Positions 34,084 to 47,500 of a stretch of 64,000 bases of DNA are shown in pieces. The DNA is taken from the NCBI GenBank assembly GCA_029449235.1, contig JANATG010000012.1, forward strand, positions 1,426,001-1,490,000. The letters are read 5' to 3'. The position numbers and the translations under genes were made by a program. Position 1 is the stretch's first letter. Each line of letters opens with the position of its first letter. Source of the stretch: Linnemannia schmuckeri (lineage: Eukaryota; Mortierellomycota; Mortierellomycetes; Mortierellales; Mortierellaceae). Under the pieces are notes generated by a model. It saw nothing but the letters and a program-made list of their open reading frames with translations. It made no database searches and was not told the origin of the DNA.

Positions 34084-37018
34084 TATGGCTACCGAGCAGC
34101 AACAGCAACAGCAGCAGGTATATATTTAGAATTTTCTTCACCATATTGCCGCCTCCTGTGCTGCTCCTTCTCTTCCTCCTAGTTGTCCCATCGGAAGCAT
34201 TCATAATTATTAGATACACGCCATGAGCACGAGAAGGGGATATTGCACATATACATCTTACCAAAACAGCACTGACCAACTTAACTCACTTCGCTCCTCC
34301 TTTCATCCTTCCTGACACTCGTAGATGCAGCCAGCATCCTTCTTGCTCGGACATGTCGCTCCCGTCCTGTCGCTTGACACTCGCGATTGGATGCTTGCCT
34401 CAGGCTCAGGTAATCTTTATTTCTCTATTTCCCTTTTTCTCAATTTGTATAGTATAACATTCATGAACATTCATGAACATTCATGCCTTCTTCTAGCACA
34501 AAACACAAAGAAAATGCAACAGTAAAGAAAGGAAAAGGGCGAGTGTGCGCCATATATCTACCTATCGTGCTCCTTCTTGCAGTTGTTGAAGAGGACAAAC
34601 CACCGGACAAGTGAGCCCCTTTCCTTCGTTCATCATGACTTTGACTTCTCTCCTATTTTCATTTTATGAGAAATAATCGTTGCTCCCTATCCAATCAATC
34701 AAGCACACCCTCCCTTGGCTTGTGTTCGTTATTTCGTTCATTCTCCTCTCCACATCAGGGCCGCTTTCACTCTTCCTTATGTTCTCGCCCACTCCTGCCG
34801 ATCCATCCCTCCTGTCTCCTCGTTCTTTGTTATACACTCTTCTTCGCCCTTCACTCCGTTTGGCTGGGCTGTGTGCTGTTTATTATCTTGCTCGGATGGT
34901 GCTCGGATGGTCAACGAGAGCAAACACCTAGGAAGTTGATTTCAATCTCATTCTTTAATCTCACACGCGCCTCCCACTTTTTCCACTTGTATTTTTTGTG
35001 TCATGGGTGTGTGCCTGTGCCTGTAACTGTGAAACTTCTTTTTTAGAGGACAAGACGTGTCGTATTTGGGACCTCCGAACAGACAAGGTTCACAAGGCCA
35101 TCACAGGTTTCGATTCTCCCGTATGTATCCTCTCGTCTGTTGCTAGCTTACCGTTTTGTTCCTGTAACTTTTGCCAAGATATGTATATGTGCACATTCCA
35201 TGCTAATGTTAATTTTTAATGGAAACAAAAATTAGGTAGCAACGACCACATTTACACCAGCAGATGGACACACGATATATGTGGGTTCGGGGACCAAGAT
35301 CCACACGTTCGATCTGCGAATGGAATCCCTTGTCCTCAACACGGTCACCCAATCCACCAGGGTCTACGACGGAGCAGAAGATGAAATCAACCAGGTAATT
35401 TTGTTTTTTACTGAATCAGTTCTTTTTCCAGGGTCCTCTATTTCCGTTGTATCCATTCTCTTTTACGGCTGAGAAAAAAAAGGGTTCATGAAATGAAGAG
35501 AGCAAAATACTTTGTTGGGCTAATATCATTTCTAATTGGGGCTGTTATTTTTGAACGGTTGTGATGAGGATAGATTCAAGTGAACCACCGTGCGACATAT
35601 CTTGCAGCGTGCGATGATGCGGGCGATGTGCGTGTCCTGGACCTCAAGACTCACAAGTGGATGCGCAAGATTGAGCGTACCCATGACAACGTACGTCTTT
35701 TATCTGATACGAATGATACTATTTGCCATTTGTGTACTAGCCATTGACTACTGGGGAGAACGTTTGCTCATGAACCACATGCCATTCATATCATTTTTTG
35801 ATCCAATTTGTTTCCTGTAGATTGCGATGACTGTGCAATTTGTTCCCAAAAAGGATCTCCAGGGTACTCTTTTTTACTTCACGGTTGGATATGAAGGATG
35901 CTTGGTGACCATGATGATGATGGTGATACATTTTTACTCACACCTGCCCACACCTCCTGGATCCACGCGATTCATTTTGATTCTCTCTATGTAGCACTGT
36001 CGGGTGGAATGGACAAGCTGGTGGTTGCCTGGGACTTTTACAAGGGACGAGCAACACAGCTCATCGAGACGGGTAATATCACTAACCGCATCTCTTATTC
36101 AACAAGACCTGTTGTCTTAACCCCTACCCTACAATGAAGAAAAACCAAGCCACAGCCACCTTTTTTTTTTTTTGCTAAGCCCTTTCTTTTTTGCATCCTT
36201 GTGCAATAGATACGCCACAGAAGGATGTGGCTCAGTCGAAGCAACTGTTCAACCCGCCATTTGTGCATTCGATTGCTGTCCACCCTTCGGGGACACGTAT
36301 GGCCGTTGGTTTGGGGGATGGAAGCGTTCAGTTCTTGCATACCTCAATTGATCTGCCTACAGCTCCTTCTCTGGAAGATGATATGGCCGCATTGTCAGCC
36401 TCGGCGGCTGCTTCGAAGAAGAGCAAGAAGAAGGGTGCCAGTAGTGGTGGCAAGGGCACTGATAGTTGGTTGATTGGAGGACGGCTCTCTGAAGCCCACG
36501 CCAGTCCCATCGCTACCATGTAAGTCTCTCTCATTCTCTTCCTAAGATTTCTCTTCCAGTTGTGTTCTGCTAGTTTGAAATATCCGACTCACCACTACCA
36601 TCTCTTCCCTCACCTCTTCCCTCTGATGCCATCACATAGCGAGTACGCGGGATTCAACCCGGGATGGTTAATCACATCGTCCAGTAACGGATCCATTGCC
36701 GTCTGGGAAGACGGTACCGTACGGTACGAAAGCATGCAACGACAAAACGAGATTCTCGATCTTCAAAAACGTAACTTGGCCCTCGCCAAGAAGGGACAGG
36801 TGGAAGGACAGGTTGTGTTGCCTTATGGTCGTCCCTGTCAGCCTGTGATGGAGTTTAGAGCGAGTGATGTGTTTGAGAGGATCAATTGTGTTACTACTAG
36901 TGGGAAGGGAGAGAAAGATGGTGGGAAGGAGGGGGAAAGAAAGCTGTTTGTCGCGGGAACGCATCTGCGGATAGGAGATAGGAAGATGCAGGGACGTATT
37001 GCTGTCTATCATCTCTAA
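34084..37018 (+). CDS. WD40-repeat protein, WDR53-like
   Basis: Nine exons keep phase: 34084-34116, 34325-34409, 35047-35120, 35236-35394, 35574-35690, 35821-35863, 35995-36072, 36210-36519, 36640-37018 (425 aa). WD blades are visible: GHVAPVLSLDTRDWMLASGSEDKTCRIWDL (spliced over the 637-nt second intron), VATTTFTPADGHTIYVGSGTKIHTFDLR, YLAACDDAGDVRVLDLK, LSGGMDKLVVAWDF, HPSGTRMAVGLGDGSVQFL and GWLITSSSNGSIAVWED. The order and the QLFNPPFVHSIAV block match animal WDR53, a presumed scaffold. A Lys-rich insert sits near residue 275. A 28-nt exon-like unit (34583-34610) inside intron 2 would break the frame. Confidence 0.85.
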
Positions 37019-40000
37019 GGGGAAGAAGTAAAGGGATGGGGAGATGTAGGTTTCTACGAAATAAAAACCCCCGCAGTAAAAAAGAACAACTAAGGTAGTG
37101 AGAGATCTTTGTTCTCATCAACTTCCCATCAGCGGTGTTCAGGCACAAGATCATAATTTGTCTCGGCAACTTTTTTTTTATGATCTTCCTTTCTGAATGA
37201 ATCATGCAAAACCGTAGTTTTTTATTCTTCTTTTCGTAAGTATTCTATGTAAATGGAATTCATTAAAATGTAGGTTAAGGGAGAAAAATGAGCTAAAGAG
37301 GCTAAAGGTCGAGTTTGAACGACGGGTCGGGGCAAGAGCCTCTTTTGGAGGGAGACCGTATCCTCCATTTACCCCTCATCTTGTCCGACCCTCTCAACTG
37401 TCCATGCGGAGGGAGAACAACATGGAGAGAGAGAGAGAGAGAGTGAGAGAGAGAGTGAGAGTTGAAAAAATACAATAGAAGGGTAAACATGGCGTATAGT
37501 TCAACATGTGCCCGGACCACTGAGTTTTTTTGTTGTCCCTGGTTTAATTGTTTTGCCGCGCACAAAAAAACACACGCTCAAGCTCACAACAAATTTTTTA
37601 CTCACTTGGCTAGAGGTTGTTGTTGTTGTTGTTGTACACACATATGTGCTGGGCATTCATCGGGGCATTTTTTATGCCTGCTTTGTTGCTTTGTTGTTTG
37701 TTTTGTTGATGTTGGTATGCGTACAGAGTTGAATACAAAAAGCCAAGACAAAGGGATGAAAAGGAAAGAGGGTTTGGGCAAAAGGGAGACATAGAGGACC
37801 ACATGGACTTGTGCTAGACCTTGCAGAGTTGTTGTATCAAAGTGAACAAAACGAGTGGGTTGGGGCATAGAATAAGGAGGGGATAGATAACCAAAGCGAA
37901 GGCAGATACATTCACAATCACATATACGCAATACACATGCTGCATTGCAGTTGTTCAATTTGGGGGCAAAGCATGTCAAGGCATGGTCGATATATGTATG
38001 TGCGGATGGATGAGCAAACAAACAAAGAGTGATCGGGAAAACGGGCATCAATTGATCCAATACTCTTCACCTCTCCCAGCTTCTTTTCTCTCTCATGATA
38101 GTACGGCTTTGAAAGTGAATCAAGACTGGCTGGAAAGAAATCCACTCTTTTTTTTATTTCTTGCAAGAAGCGGCTGGTTTTATTAAGAGTGAAATCCGAC
38201 ACCCCGGGAACGAAGAGACATAGAGATGGACGGAGAGGTGGAGTAAGAAACCTGGCGCCCCTTGGTGCGATTTGTCAATTTGTCATTCAATGCGCAAGAT
38301 ATGAAAGATGACGACAAGTTTGTTGTTGTTTTTTGAGACGCCGCCCGGAAGAGATGGGAGTTGTTGGAGATGGAGAGAGACATGGAGAGAGAGGGGAAAG
38401 GGGGGGGGGGGGGGGGGGAACGAAAAGGGATGTGGATGGACATATCGATTTGGGATAGAGAGTACAGGGCGTTTTTCGTTGGGTGACAAATCGAAGCCCA
38501 GCTGAAGATGAAAACATCATACACAGTTGCTGCGTAAGTCAACTCCCGACGCACAAATACTGCGCACGCAAGAAGCATCAAGGAAAGAAAACAATGCAAA
38601 TAAAGGAGAAAAGAAAAGGAACGGACTCAGAGATGCAATGCAAAAGATTTTAGAAGACGTAATTGGCAGTTATGCCAATCTTGTCTTTGTACCCAAGAGC
38701 TTGCTTTTTGCCCAGAAATAGCGTTGACATGAATGAATGAACGACAAGAGGAGAGAGAGAGAGGGAGGAGGGGTGTACGAGACAGCCCTGACGAAAAAGA
38801 GAGGGATGAAGATCATCATCCTCATCATCATCAAAGCAAAAGCCATCGGCAACAATTGTTTGATACTTGTTTGATTGATTATTTGATATGTTGCGTTGGA
38901 TGTGTTGTTTGTATATTGTATATTGTATATTGTGTATTGTGTATTGTGTATCGTGTATCATGTAATGTGTGATGATGGATGGATGGAAAGACAGGAAAGC
39001 AGTTTTGGGCGCATGCCAAGAAAGTCGACTTATTCCTTATTGTCTTGCTATGGCCATCGATATTATGATGGACGACGTGGCACTCGTCGTTGTTCTCATT
39101 GTTGTTCATCGCCACCAAGAAACTGCTGTAGCAATGCATCGTCAGTCAAGCAAGCCTCGATGCTGTCATCGATACATACCTCAGGTCACTTCTGCCACGA
39201 GTATATAACCTCGCTCCATCTCCGTCGGTATGGACGGAGTATCAATGATAGCTTACCCGCGCTCTTTTTGAGACCATCGTCGTCTTCCTGACTGACGGGG
39301 CTATGAATAATAACAACATAACATCTAGGAAAAAGACGGTGAGCAGCATGGACCATATCTCCCTCTGACTTGATTTGATTATTCATTCAGTTGATTAAGT
39401 TAAAAAAAACAGGTTCTGATTCTTGTTGTTTGCTCTGCGCATAAAAGAGGACCCTCATCCTCTCTTCTTTCCTTTTCCTTTTTCTTCCTTTCTTGCCTTA
39501 TCCCTTTTTCACATCTCTCTCTTTCTTCCACCTTCTCCATCCTCATCCACATCCCCATACCTCTCTCTGCCTGTCTGTCTGTTTTCTCCATCTCGCACAT
39601 TTGTTTGCTATTTTCATATCCCTTTCCTCTCTTTCCCCTCTCTTCCCACTCTATCCTGCCTTGCCGAACGATCTGTCCGTTGTTCTTTCTGCTCTTTACC
39701 TCACTCACTCACACCCTCAAAGAAAAATCTTCGGCCTCGGATTCCAAACTAGCCCTGCCACTGCGCCTATTCTTTTTTTTTTTTTTTTTTTTTTTCGCGC
39801 TTTTATTCTTTTTCTTTTTCTTCTCAACTTCCTCCGACTCTTTTTTCTTTTCTTCTCCTCTTCTCCCCTCCTTGTCTCTTCTCCTTTCTCCTTCCTTGCA
39901 GACACCTTTCACTCGCTCTTTCACTCATTGACTCTCCTTCCCACTTGCATGACAACTCGTGCAGTCTGAGTCAACAACATTCTCCCTCCCTCTCATCGTC

Positions 40001-40034
40001 ACTACCAACACCCCATACATACCCTAATTCAAAA
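37019..40034. other. 3-kb intergenic region with simple repeats, no gene supported
   Basis: GAGA tract near 37420-37460, TTG repeats near 37616-37633, a G run at 38401-38418, GAGA at 38751-38763, and a TGTATAT/TGTGTAT tract at 38904-38960. The final 600 bases are strongly CT-rich and lead into the ceramide glucosyltransferase start. Open frames on both strands are low-complexity (Pro/Ser/His/Phe-rich). Confidence 0.5.
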
Positions 40035-43000
40035 ATGGACCACCTACAACAACACTTCAGCACGCTCTTTGTCAACAACAACAACAACGAGCGTGCACAC
40101 AACCCAGAACAGCAACAACCGATGCCATCTGTCTGGGAAAGACACTCCAACTTCCAGCTTTTCTGCATGGTCATCTCCATCTTTTTCTGGGTTTTTTCTT
40201 TCACCGCCGCCTTCACCGCCATCACCATCAGGTAATACACACAACACACCGGTAGAAAAGAGAAAAGTTCTTCTTTCCTTAGTTCTGTGCCCCGCCTTTT
40301 TTCTTGTCTCGGAAAACCCTGCCTCACTGGACACACTCTCTCAACCACTTGCTCCTGCTTGTGCTTGGCTTGACCTGTCTTGGCTTGGCCGAGAAAGAAG
40401 AGTCCCGCTTTCTGAAAAAAGAACGGGAAGAAAAAAGAAAGAGGTGATCAGGCCCCTTTCCTACCTTCACTCTCTCCACTCTCTCCCTCTCCCTCTTCTC
40501 CTTCTCCATGACGCGGTGCTGTCCTTTGAGGTCTTTTTGTTGCCTGTTCTCTTTTCCCTGGTCTTACTTTCACCGCCATCCCTTCCCCTTGCTTTTCGTG
40601 AGGACAGAAGTTCGCCAAGTGTTGGGGAAGGGAGCGGAGCGGACGGCAAACCAAGTCGCTATTATCCAAGGGGACAAAGACTGAGCTGTTGTTTGTATCG
40701 CTTTTGTTCTTGCAATAGTCGCTGGCGGTATGCGGGACACAAGAGATCACTGTCATCGAGGATGCCCAAAGACCAGGTCCCTGGCGTGACCATCATCCGC
40801 CCTCTCCGCGGCGTCGACTGCAACATGTACGAGAACCTTGCCTCGAGTTTCCGCCAGGATTATCCGCTCTTTGAAATTGTCTTCTCCGTCGCTCAGCCCA
40901 ACGACCCCGCCATTGCCGTTGTCAAGGACCTCATGAAGCAGTACCCCAAAGTGGATGCCCGCCTTATTATTGGTAAGCAAAAGCAAAAGGCTTACTGCTT
41001 TCTTTTCTTGTTTTATGCAATCGTGCACACTGCAGGATGACGGGTTGGATTGAAAGAGGTCGAGCGGGAGGATCAGATCAGGGTTAGGGCTGTATGTCTT
41101 GTTCTCCACAGTTGTTCTCTTTTTGTGCTCGGCCTCTCTCTTTGTCCACTTTTTGTGGTCTGGCCGCTCTTTTTTTCTTTCGCTTCTTTTTCGGTGTATT
41201 CGAGATTATCCAATCTACCTGTTTGAGTTTTGCACGCGCCAGAGATGGCTGGTGTCTGCCGCCGGTAGAAATATTTGGTTGTCAAACCCCAATCCACAAG
41301 GCTCTCGCCTTTTCTCGTTAGTCCCTCTTTTCTCTTGTTTACGTTTTGAACCATCCGGTGGACAGTCGTGGAGGGAATGACTGGCCGAGCTTGCATTCAA
41401 TCTACACACCCTGCCTTTTTCAACACAACCCCCTTTTTATTTGCCTTTTTCCTTTTCCTTGACTTTCAGGAACCTGTAGCATGATGGGTTGACAACAGGA
41501 TGTGGTTGGCTCCCTGAATAACTCGTGGCCGTCGTGAACCCATCGTGATGCGGAGATAAACGCGTCTAGTTACTTTTTTTCATGCACTTTTTTTTTCTTT
41601 GTTGGGTGGACTGGACGGTTACACTTTACTGCATTGTTGTTGTTTATTGGCATGATCATCGGCTACCCTTCAACAAAAAAAAACATACAACACTGCTGAC
41701 ATCTCCCCCTCGCCCAAAAAAATGATGCATTTTTATGTGCGTGTGGAATGTGGACCTGGGCCTGTGAAAAGTCAAGTAAGATCACACTCTTCACCCTCAT
41801 GTGGACTGCAAACAAAGGAAAAGGGGTAAAGGAAGTTGGTCAGTTGTAAATATTGTAGATTCCACCGCGACTCTTTTTTTCTTTATCGTGTTTGGGCCTA
41901 GCGGTATCATGCGGGCTGGTGTGGACCTGAGCGCGGATCTGGAGTCTCCATTCTCTTTCAGAGTGGCCTGATTGCACAACAGTATACAATGACAACATGC
42001 GTTGCCTTTCGTTCGTGCACGGTTAGGATGACTGGAACGCGTTTGTTTATTTGGGTGTCTGTTCCCAAACTGATCACGACGACAATACAGACGCATCTCT
42101 TTTTGTTGCATGACATGACATCTTAACCCCCTTTTCGTACTTTGTATTCTAACAATTATAATCCTATCGTTGGCAACTACCATAGGCGAGAAGAACGTGG
42201 GTATCAACCCTAAGATTAACAACATGATTCAGTCCTACGAGACGGCCAAGTACGACATTGTATGGGTCTTGGACTCGAACGTCTATGTGGATCCTGGCTG
42301 TATGGGCCGCTCCGTCGACAAGATGATGAAACCCGGTGTCGGTCTTGTCCACCACTTGCCCTTTGGTGTTCGCCCCCAGACTCTTGGATCTGAACTAGAG
42401 TTGATGTTCCTCGACACTGTCCACGCCAAAATGTACCTCTTTATCAATTGGACTGGACTCGCCTCTTGTGTTGTCGGAAAGTCGAACTTGTACAGACGCT
42501 CGGACTTGGATAAGGTCGGCGGTATGGCCGCCTTTGGAAAATACATGGCAGAGGACAACCTTGTGGCGACGGCCATCTTCAACATGGGCTACAAGCATGA
42601 GATGACCAGCGATTTGGCATACCAGTCCCTTGGATCGATGACTCCTTCCGACTATTTCCTCCGCCGTGCTCGCTGGACCCGCATTCGCAAGTACACTGTC
42701 ACTGCCGCCACTGTTGTCGAGCCTTATATCGAGATGATTGGATGCGGTCTGGTCGCCTCTTATGGATTCAACCTTCTCTGGAACATTCACGCCCTCAACT
42801 TTTTGGCCTTCCACGTCGTTGTTTGGTTCTTGGTCGATCTCTCAATGTACCAAGCATTGTCGGGCGAGAAGATGGATAACCTGCGTGGATTTTTGATGGC
42901 CTGGTGCTTGCGTGAGTTGGCTGCTTTGCCCCTCTATGTCTATGCCGTTGCTGGATCGACTGTCGACTGGCGTGACCAGGCATTCGAGTTATTGAGGGAC

Positions 43001-43741
43001 GGAACTGTCCGCCCCATTGTCTCTGCCAAGTCCCTTCCCAAGGTCAAGGTCTCTGTCGCCTCTGGTTCTGGATCGATCTCTGCTCCTCCTTCGCCCACCA
43101 CTGCTGCTTTCTGGGCCAACACTATGGTTTCTCAATCGACCCAGACGTCTATCAGGAAGTTCTTCCGCCACCCCACTGTTATCTCGATTGTCAGGAGCAC
43201 GTTCGCGGTCATTCACTTTGTGGTCGACATTCTGATCAAGAGTCAACGTAATGGAAACCAGGAAGAGGACGACGAGCTGCTCGAGGGTCAGACTTCAGGA
43301 GATATTGTTGTTGCCCCTGGCGTGACCGAGAAGGACGAGATTTTGAAGCTCCAGAAGGTGCCTTTGAAAAAGTCGAGCAGAAGCAACAAGAAGTACGCAT
43401 TGGATTACGATGGCGACGATAGCAGTGCGGCCGAGGGTGGCGATGGAATGTTGTTGCGCAGAAGCCTCCGCCAGAGGCACACTTCGGGCATGGAGCAGCA
43501 AAAGTATAATGTCGAGGAGAGCGAGGACGATATTGAGGGTGATGATTTTACTCATCGTGGACATACGCGTGTGTATTCGAGCACTCGCAGTGAGACTGAG
43601 GCTGAGCATGGTCGTCGATCAACAGAGGAGGATGCGCTTTCGATGGCTGTTGAGCCCTATCTTTCTGACTCGCTGAGTCGTCGTGGCAGGACTCCTCGTC
43701 GCGAACTGTCGTCTTCGCAGCACCTGGTCGTCGTCGCTTAA
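40035..43741 (+). CDS. ceramide glucosyltransferase (glucosylceramide synthase, GT21)
   Basis: Transfers glucose from UDP-glucose to ceramide at the Golgi/ER membrane, making glucosylceramide. Three exons keep phase: 40035-40231, 40719-40972, 42186-43741 (668 aa). An N-terminal membrane helix (FCMVISIFFWVFSFTAAF) precedes the GT21 domain. The hallmark motifs are all present: D1 in RPLRGVD, D2 in VWVLDSN (D180), D3 in AEDN (D274) and RRARW (310-314) as the (Q/R)xxRW motif. C-terminal hydrophobic segments follow, then a charged tail of about 200 residues not found in animal enzymes. Intron 2 is 1213 nt, long for this window. Confidence 0.94.
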
Positions 43742-44515
43742 TCTGCAGATGGCCTCTTTTAATTTTTAGCTTGTTACCCTCTCCTTCCTCCACTCTTAAT
43801 GTATCATAGTATCTGTCATCATCTCTCTTGTAATTACTTTCTCTACCTTCTACTCCCTTACCCTAATTCCTCTATTTTTTTCTTCTTATTAAACCATCAC
43901 TGTGAAAAGAAACAAAGCAACCAATGTGCTCGGAAAATATTAGTTTTTTGAGGGGCTATGCTATTTGGCTGCGATAAGATTGGAGCAAATGGCTGGCTGC
44001 ATATCAGAGTTGGAGTGGGTTCGCTCCTGACTACGACGATTGAGCACTGATCAAACCCTAACCTGTTTGTGGTCCTGTTTATCGGTCAGTTTCAAGTTTT
44101 CATATGTCTCTCTCTTCCCCCTTCCTCCTCTTCCTCTCCCTGTTGGTCATCGTCGACACATTTTCCATCGCTGATGTGTATCATCCCCCTTTCTTTATCG
44201 TCGTTATTACTTCTTCGGGCTGGTTTTATTTCCTTTATTTGCTTCTTTCTTCTTTACTTTTGATCTTATTCATCCACCCATACGTCCCTCCTGCCTTTCG
44301 TCCCTTCTAACACCTCTCTCTTCCTTCTGTCCAGTTCATACTTTACAATCAACCATCCCTCACCCTTCGTTTTCCAACACCGACAACTAACGACTCGACT
44401 CATCACAACTTTTCATCCCCTTCCTCTTCCTCTATCCCAAAAAGCGAACAACACCAGCTCCATTATATTTTATTTTTTCACCGTTCCTTGCCTTGACGAT
44501 TAGACATATTTATAA
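43742..44515. other. intergenic, CT-rich leader of the MTHFR copy
   Basis: The 3' flank of the glucosyltransferase gene and the 5' flank of the MTHFR remnant. A TATTTATAA string lies immediately before the ATG at 44516. No gene seen. Confidence 0.45.
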
Positions 44516-47500
44516 ATGAAGATTGTTGATCGCATCCATCAACGACAAGAAGAAGGTCGTCCGTTCTTCTCGTTCGAGTACTTTTCTCCTAAAACCGCCC
44601 AGGTACACATACACACGCACACTATTGAATCAACTCATCAACATACATCAGCAGCCATTTTCATCTTTCTTTAAAATCAAATCTGTCCATTTTCAAACCG
44701 AATTTTTTATCAGGGTTTACTGTACTCTCCTTGTTAGTATGACTCGACTCTACTGCCATGGTGTGTGGAGCAGTGTGGTTTATTTTCTTGTGATAGGAGG
44801 AAGAGGAGATAACGAGGGAATGAGGGGGCATGAAGAAGTGCACCGAAGGCTAGTTGTTGGAGAGAGCGCTTTTTGCCGATGGGCGACACTGCCTCGTTAT
44901 CTTCTATGATGGTTATTTTCGACGAAGCGAAGGGTTCATGTACCGAAACGTGGGTTGACAGCCAGGACAATAACAAACGGATTCAACAAAATACTCCGAT
45001 GGGGGATCTTTTGTTCTTTGTCGTTGTGGAACCATACCAAAAGTGGGCGCAAAAGGGATTATTGTTTGTTTTTTTTTTGTATGAACGGTTAGAACAAAAT
45101 ACTCCGAAATAGAAACAATGCAGTGGGTTCTCCATCCTCCATCATAACAACTGCTTTTTCATCACCGCTTTCGTGCTTTTACTCTTTGCCACGCGAGAGA
45201 ACAACAACAACCACCACTAACATCACCTTTTTTACTCTCTCTCCCTCTTTATCTATCTTCCTTCCTCATCCTTCTCCCTTTTCACAAAATCCTGCAGGGA
45301 ATGGTGAATCTAAGCGAGGTGCAGGGAGAAGGGGGTGTGATGGAAGGATGAGTCAAGAGGTGTACAGGAACGATTTGAATCACTCTCCTTTGGCAAGGTG
45401 AAATAGATAGCGCGTTTCGGTATGATCTTTACACTACCCGCGCTCTTGCGCCTATAATGCTGTTCATTTCATGAGCTTGATTTGAGCTTTAAGGGCTACG
45501 TAGGGATAGAAGGGAAATACAAGCAACGGGGTGGAGAAAGAAAAACAACGTGGGCAGAGGAACGGGCGGACCGGATTTATGTGTGTGTTCCTTGTGAGAC
45601 CCAATTTTTTTTTGATAGGTGTGTGTGTTGATCTCCACCCCCACACCCCACACGTCGACACATCGAAGAACGAAAAAAATGAGCGAGAAAGAACCACGTT
45701 GACGGGCCCATCAGCCTCTAAATTCAATGCATGAACTGCATCCACAGTGCGCGTCCTTGCTCATGACTCTTTCTTTTCTTTTACATATATTTGTGAATAG
45801 GAGGCAAGGGCGTGCGGTAACCAGAATATCTTAGCCCTCCGCGGAGACCCACCTCACGGTTCCAAAACCTGGCACCCGCACAAATCCGGCCTTCCTTCCG
45901 CCACATCTCTCGTCCAGTATATCCGCGCCACACACGGCGACTATTTCGGAATTGGTGTTGCCGCCTACCCCGAACTCCACCCCGAATCGCCTTCCTTGGA
46001 ACACGATCTATATTACCTTAAACAGAAATTGATGCCGGCGCGGATTTTATAGTGACACAGTTGTTCTTTGATGTGCCCCGGTTCCTGGATTGGGTGAGGA
46101 AGGTTAGGAAGGCAGGTGTTTGTGTGGAGGTTCCGATTGTACCGGGTCTGATGCCAATTCAGACGTATACCGGGTTTAGGAAGAATGTTGTGGATGTCGG
46201 GTTGAGCGTTCCTGATTGGATCTTGGAGGGTTTGGAGGCTGTGAAGGAGGATGAGGTTGCTGTGCGGGCATTTGGGGTGGAGGTTGGGGTGAAGATGGTA
46301 AGGGAGTTGGTGGAGAGTGGGCTTGTGGGTGGGGTGCATTTTTATACGTTTAACTTGGAGAAATCTACACGATTGATCCTTGAAGGCGCTGGTCTTTTTC
46401 CCTCTTCCTCTTCTCCTTCTTTTTCTCAACAGCCTTCTGGTGCGGTTGTTGGTAGTGGCAGCAGCAGCTCTGTGGCGTCTACTTTAGCTACCCTGCCACC
46501 ACCTTCTCGTTCTCCTTTTCCAAAACAGGCGACACTGTCAGTGATCAGGAAGGACAAACCCTGGCGGATCCATTTCTCACCCCACCGCCGGCATCAAGAA
46601 CAACAACGATCCATCTTCTGGGCGAACCGCCTCAAATCCTACATCAGTCGGACAGAGACCTGGAAGACCTTTCCCACCACCCCCAATCAATGGCAGCGCT
46701 CTATGGAGAAATATGGAGATCTGAATGGGTATGGTGTTGGACTCAGGTACTCGACTGCCGCAGAGGCAAGGTGCCAGCGGGGTACCAGCGGCGGATATGA
46801 GCCAAGGCGGCTGGAAGATTTAAGCGAGGTGTTTCAAAGGTACTGGCGGGGCGAGTTGCAAACCCTGCCCTGGTGCGACCATCCGATTGGAGCTGGACAT
46901 GGAGGTGGCCGAGAGGAATACAAGCAGAGGTTGATGGAGTTGAATGGAATTGGGTGCTATTTGACAATCAACTCTCAGCCGGTGGTGAATGGTGTCAAGA
47001 GTGACGATAAGGTGTTTGGATGGGGACCCCCTGGTGGATACGTCTATCAGAAGGTAAATCATGACAAATCGATGTAGTAGCTTTGTCTTCCTGATCGCTA
47101 CTTCTCTGTTTTCAATACGCTAACTTTGCTACTTTTCTGTTCCTTATTGCAATGAAATAGGCGTTTTTGGAGTTCTTCGTGTCGCCAGACCAGCTCCTAA
47201 TCCTCATTGACAGGCTCAAGACTCAGTTCCCGAATTACACCTATAACGCCATCAACCACTCTGGTTCTACCTTCTTCCACTCCACTTCCCCCAAGTCCAA
47301 GTCCCGGTGTCGGTCTAAACACGCCGACGCCGATAACGACGATGAAGACGGAAAGGAAGAGGAGCCAAACACGGTGACATGGGGCGTCTTCCCGAACCAC
47401 GAGATCGTCCAACCGACTATTGTTGAGAGATCGAGTTTCTTGGCATAGAAGGATGAAGCGTTTACACTTTGGGATCAATGGGCTCAATGCTTTGAGACCG

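Noticed and set aside
37302..39969. Several 60-160 codon frames on both strands
   Set aside because: Low complexity, no splice-consistent partners and no family blocks.
40069..40718. Continuous plus-strand frame through intron 1 of the glucosyltransferase gene
   Set aside because: Splicing 40231 to 40719 gives the membrane helix and the GT21 start in phase; the intervening Ser/Leu-rich sequence is intronic.
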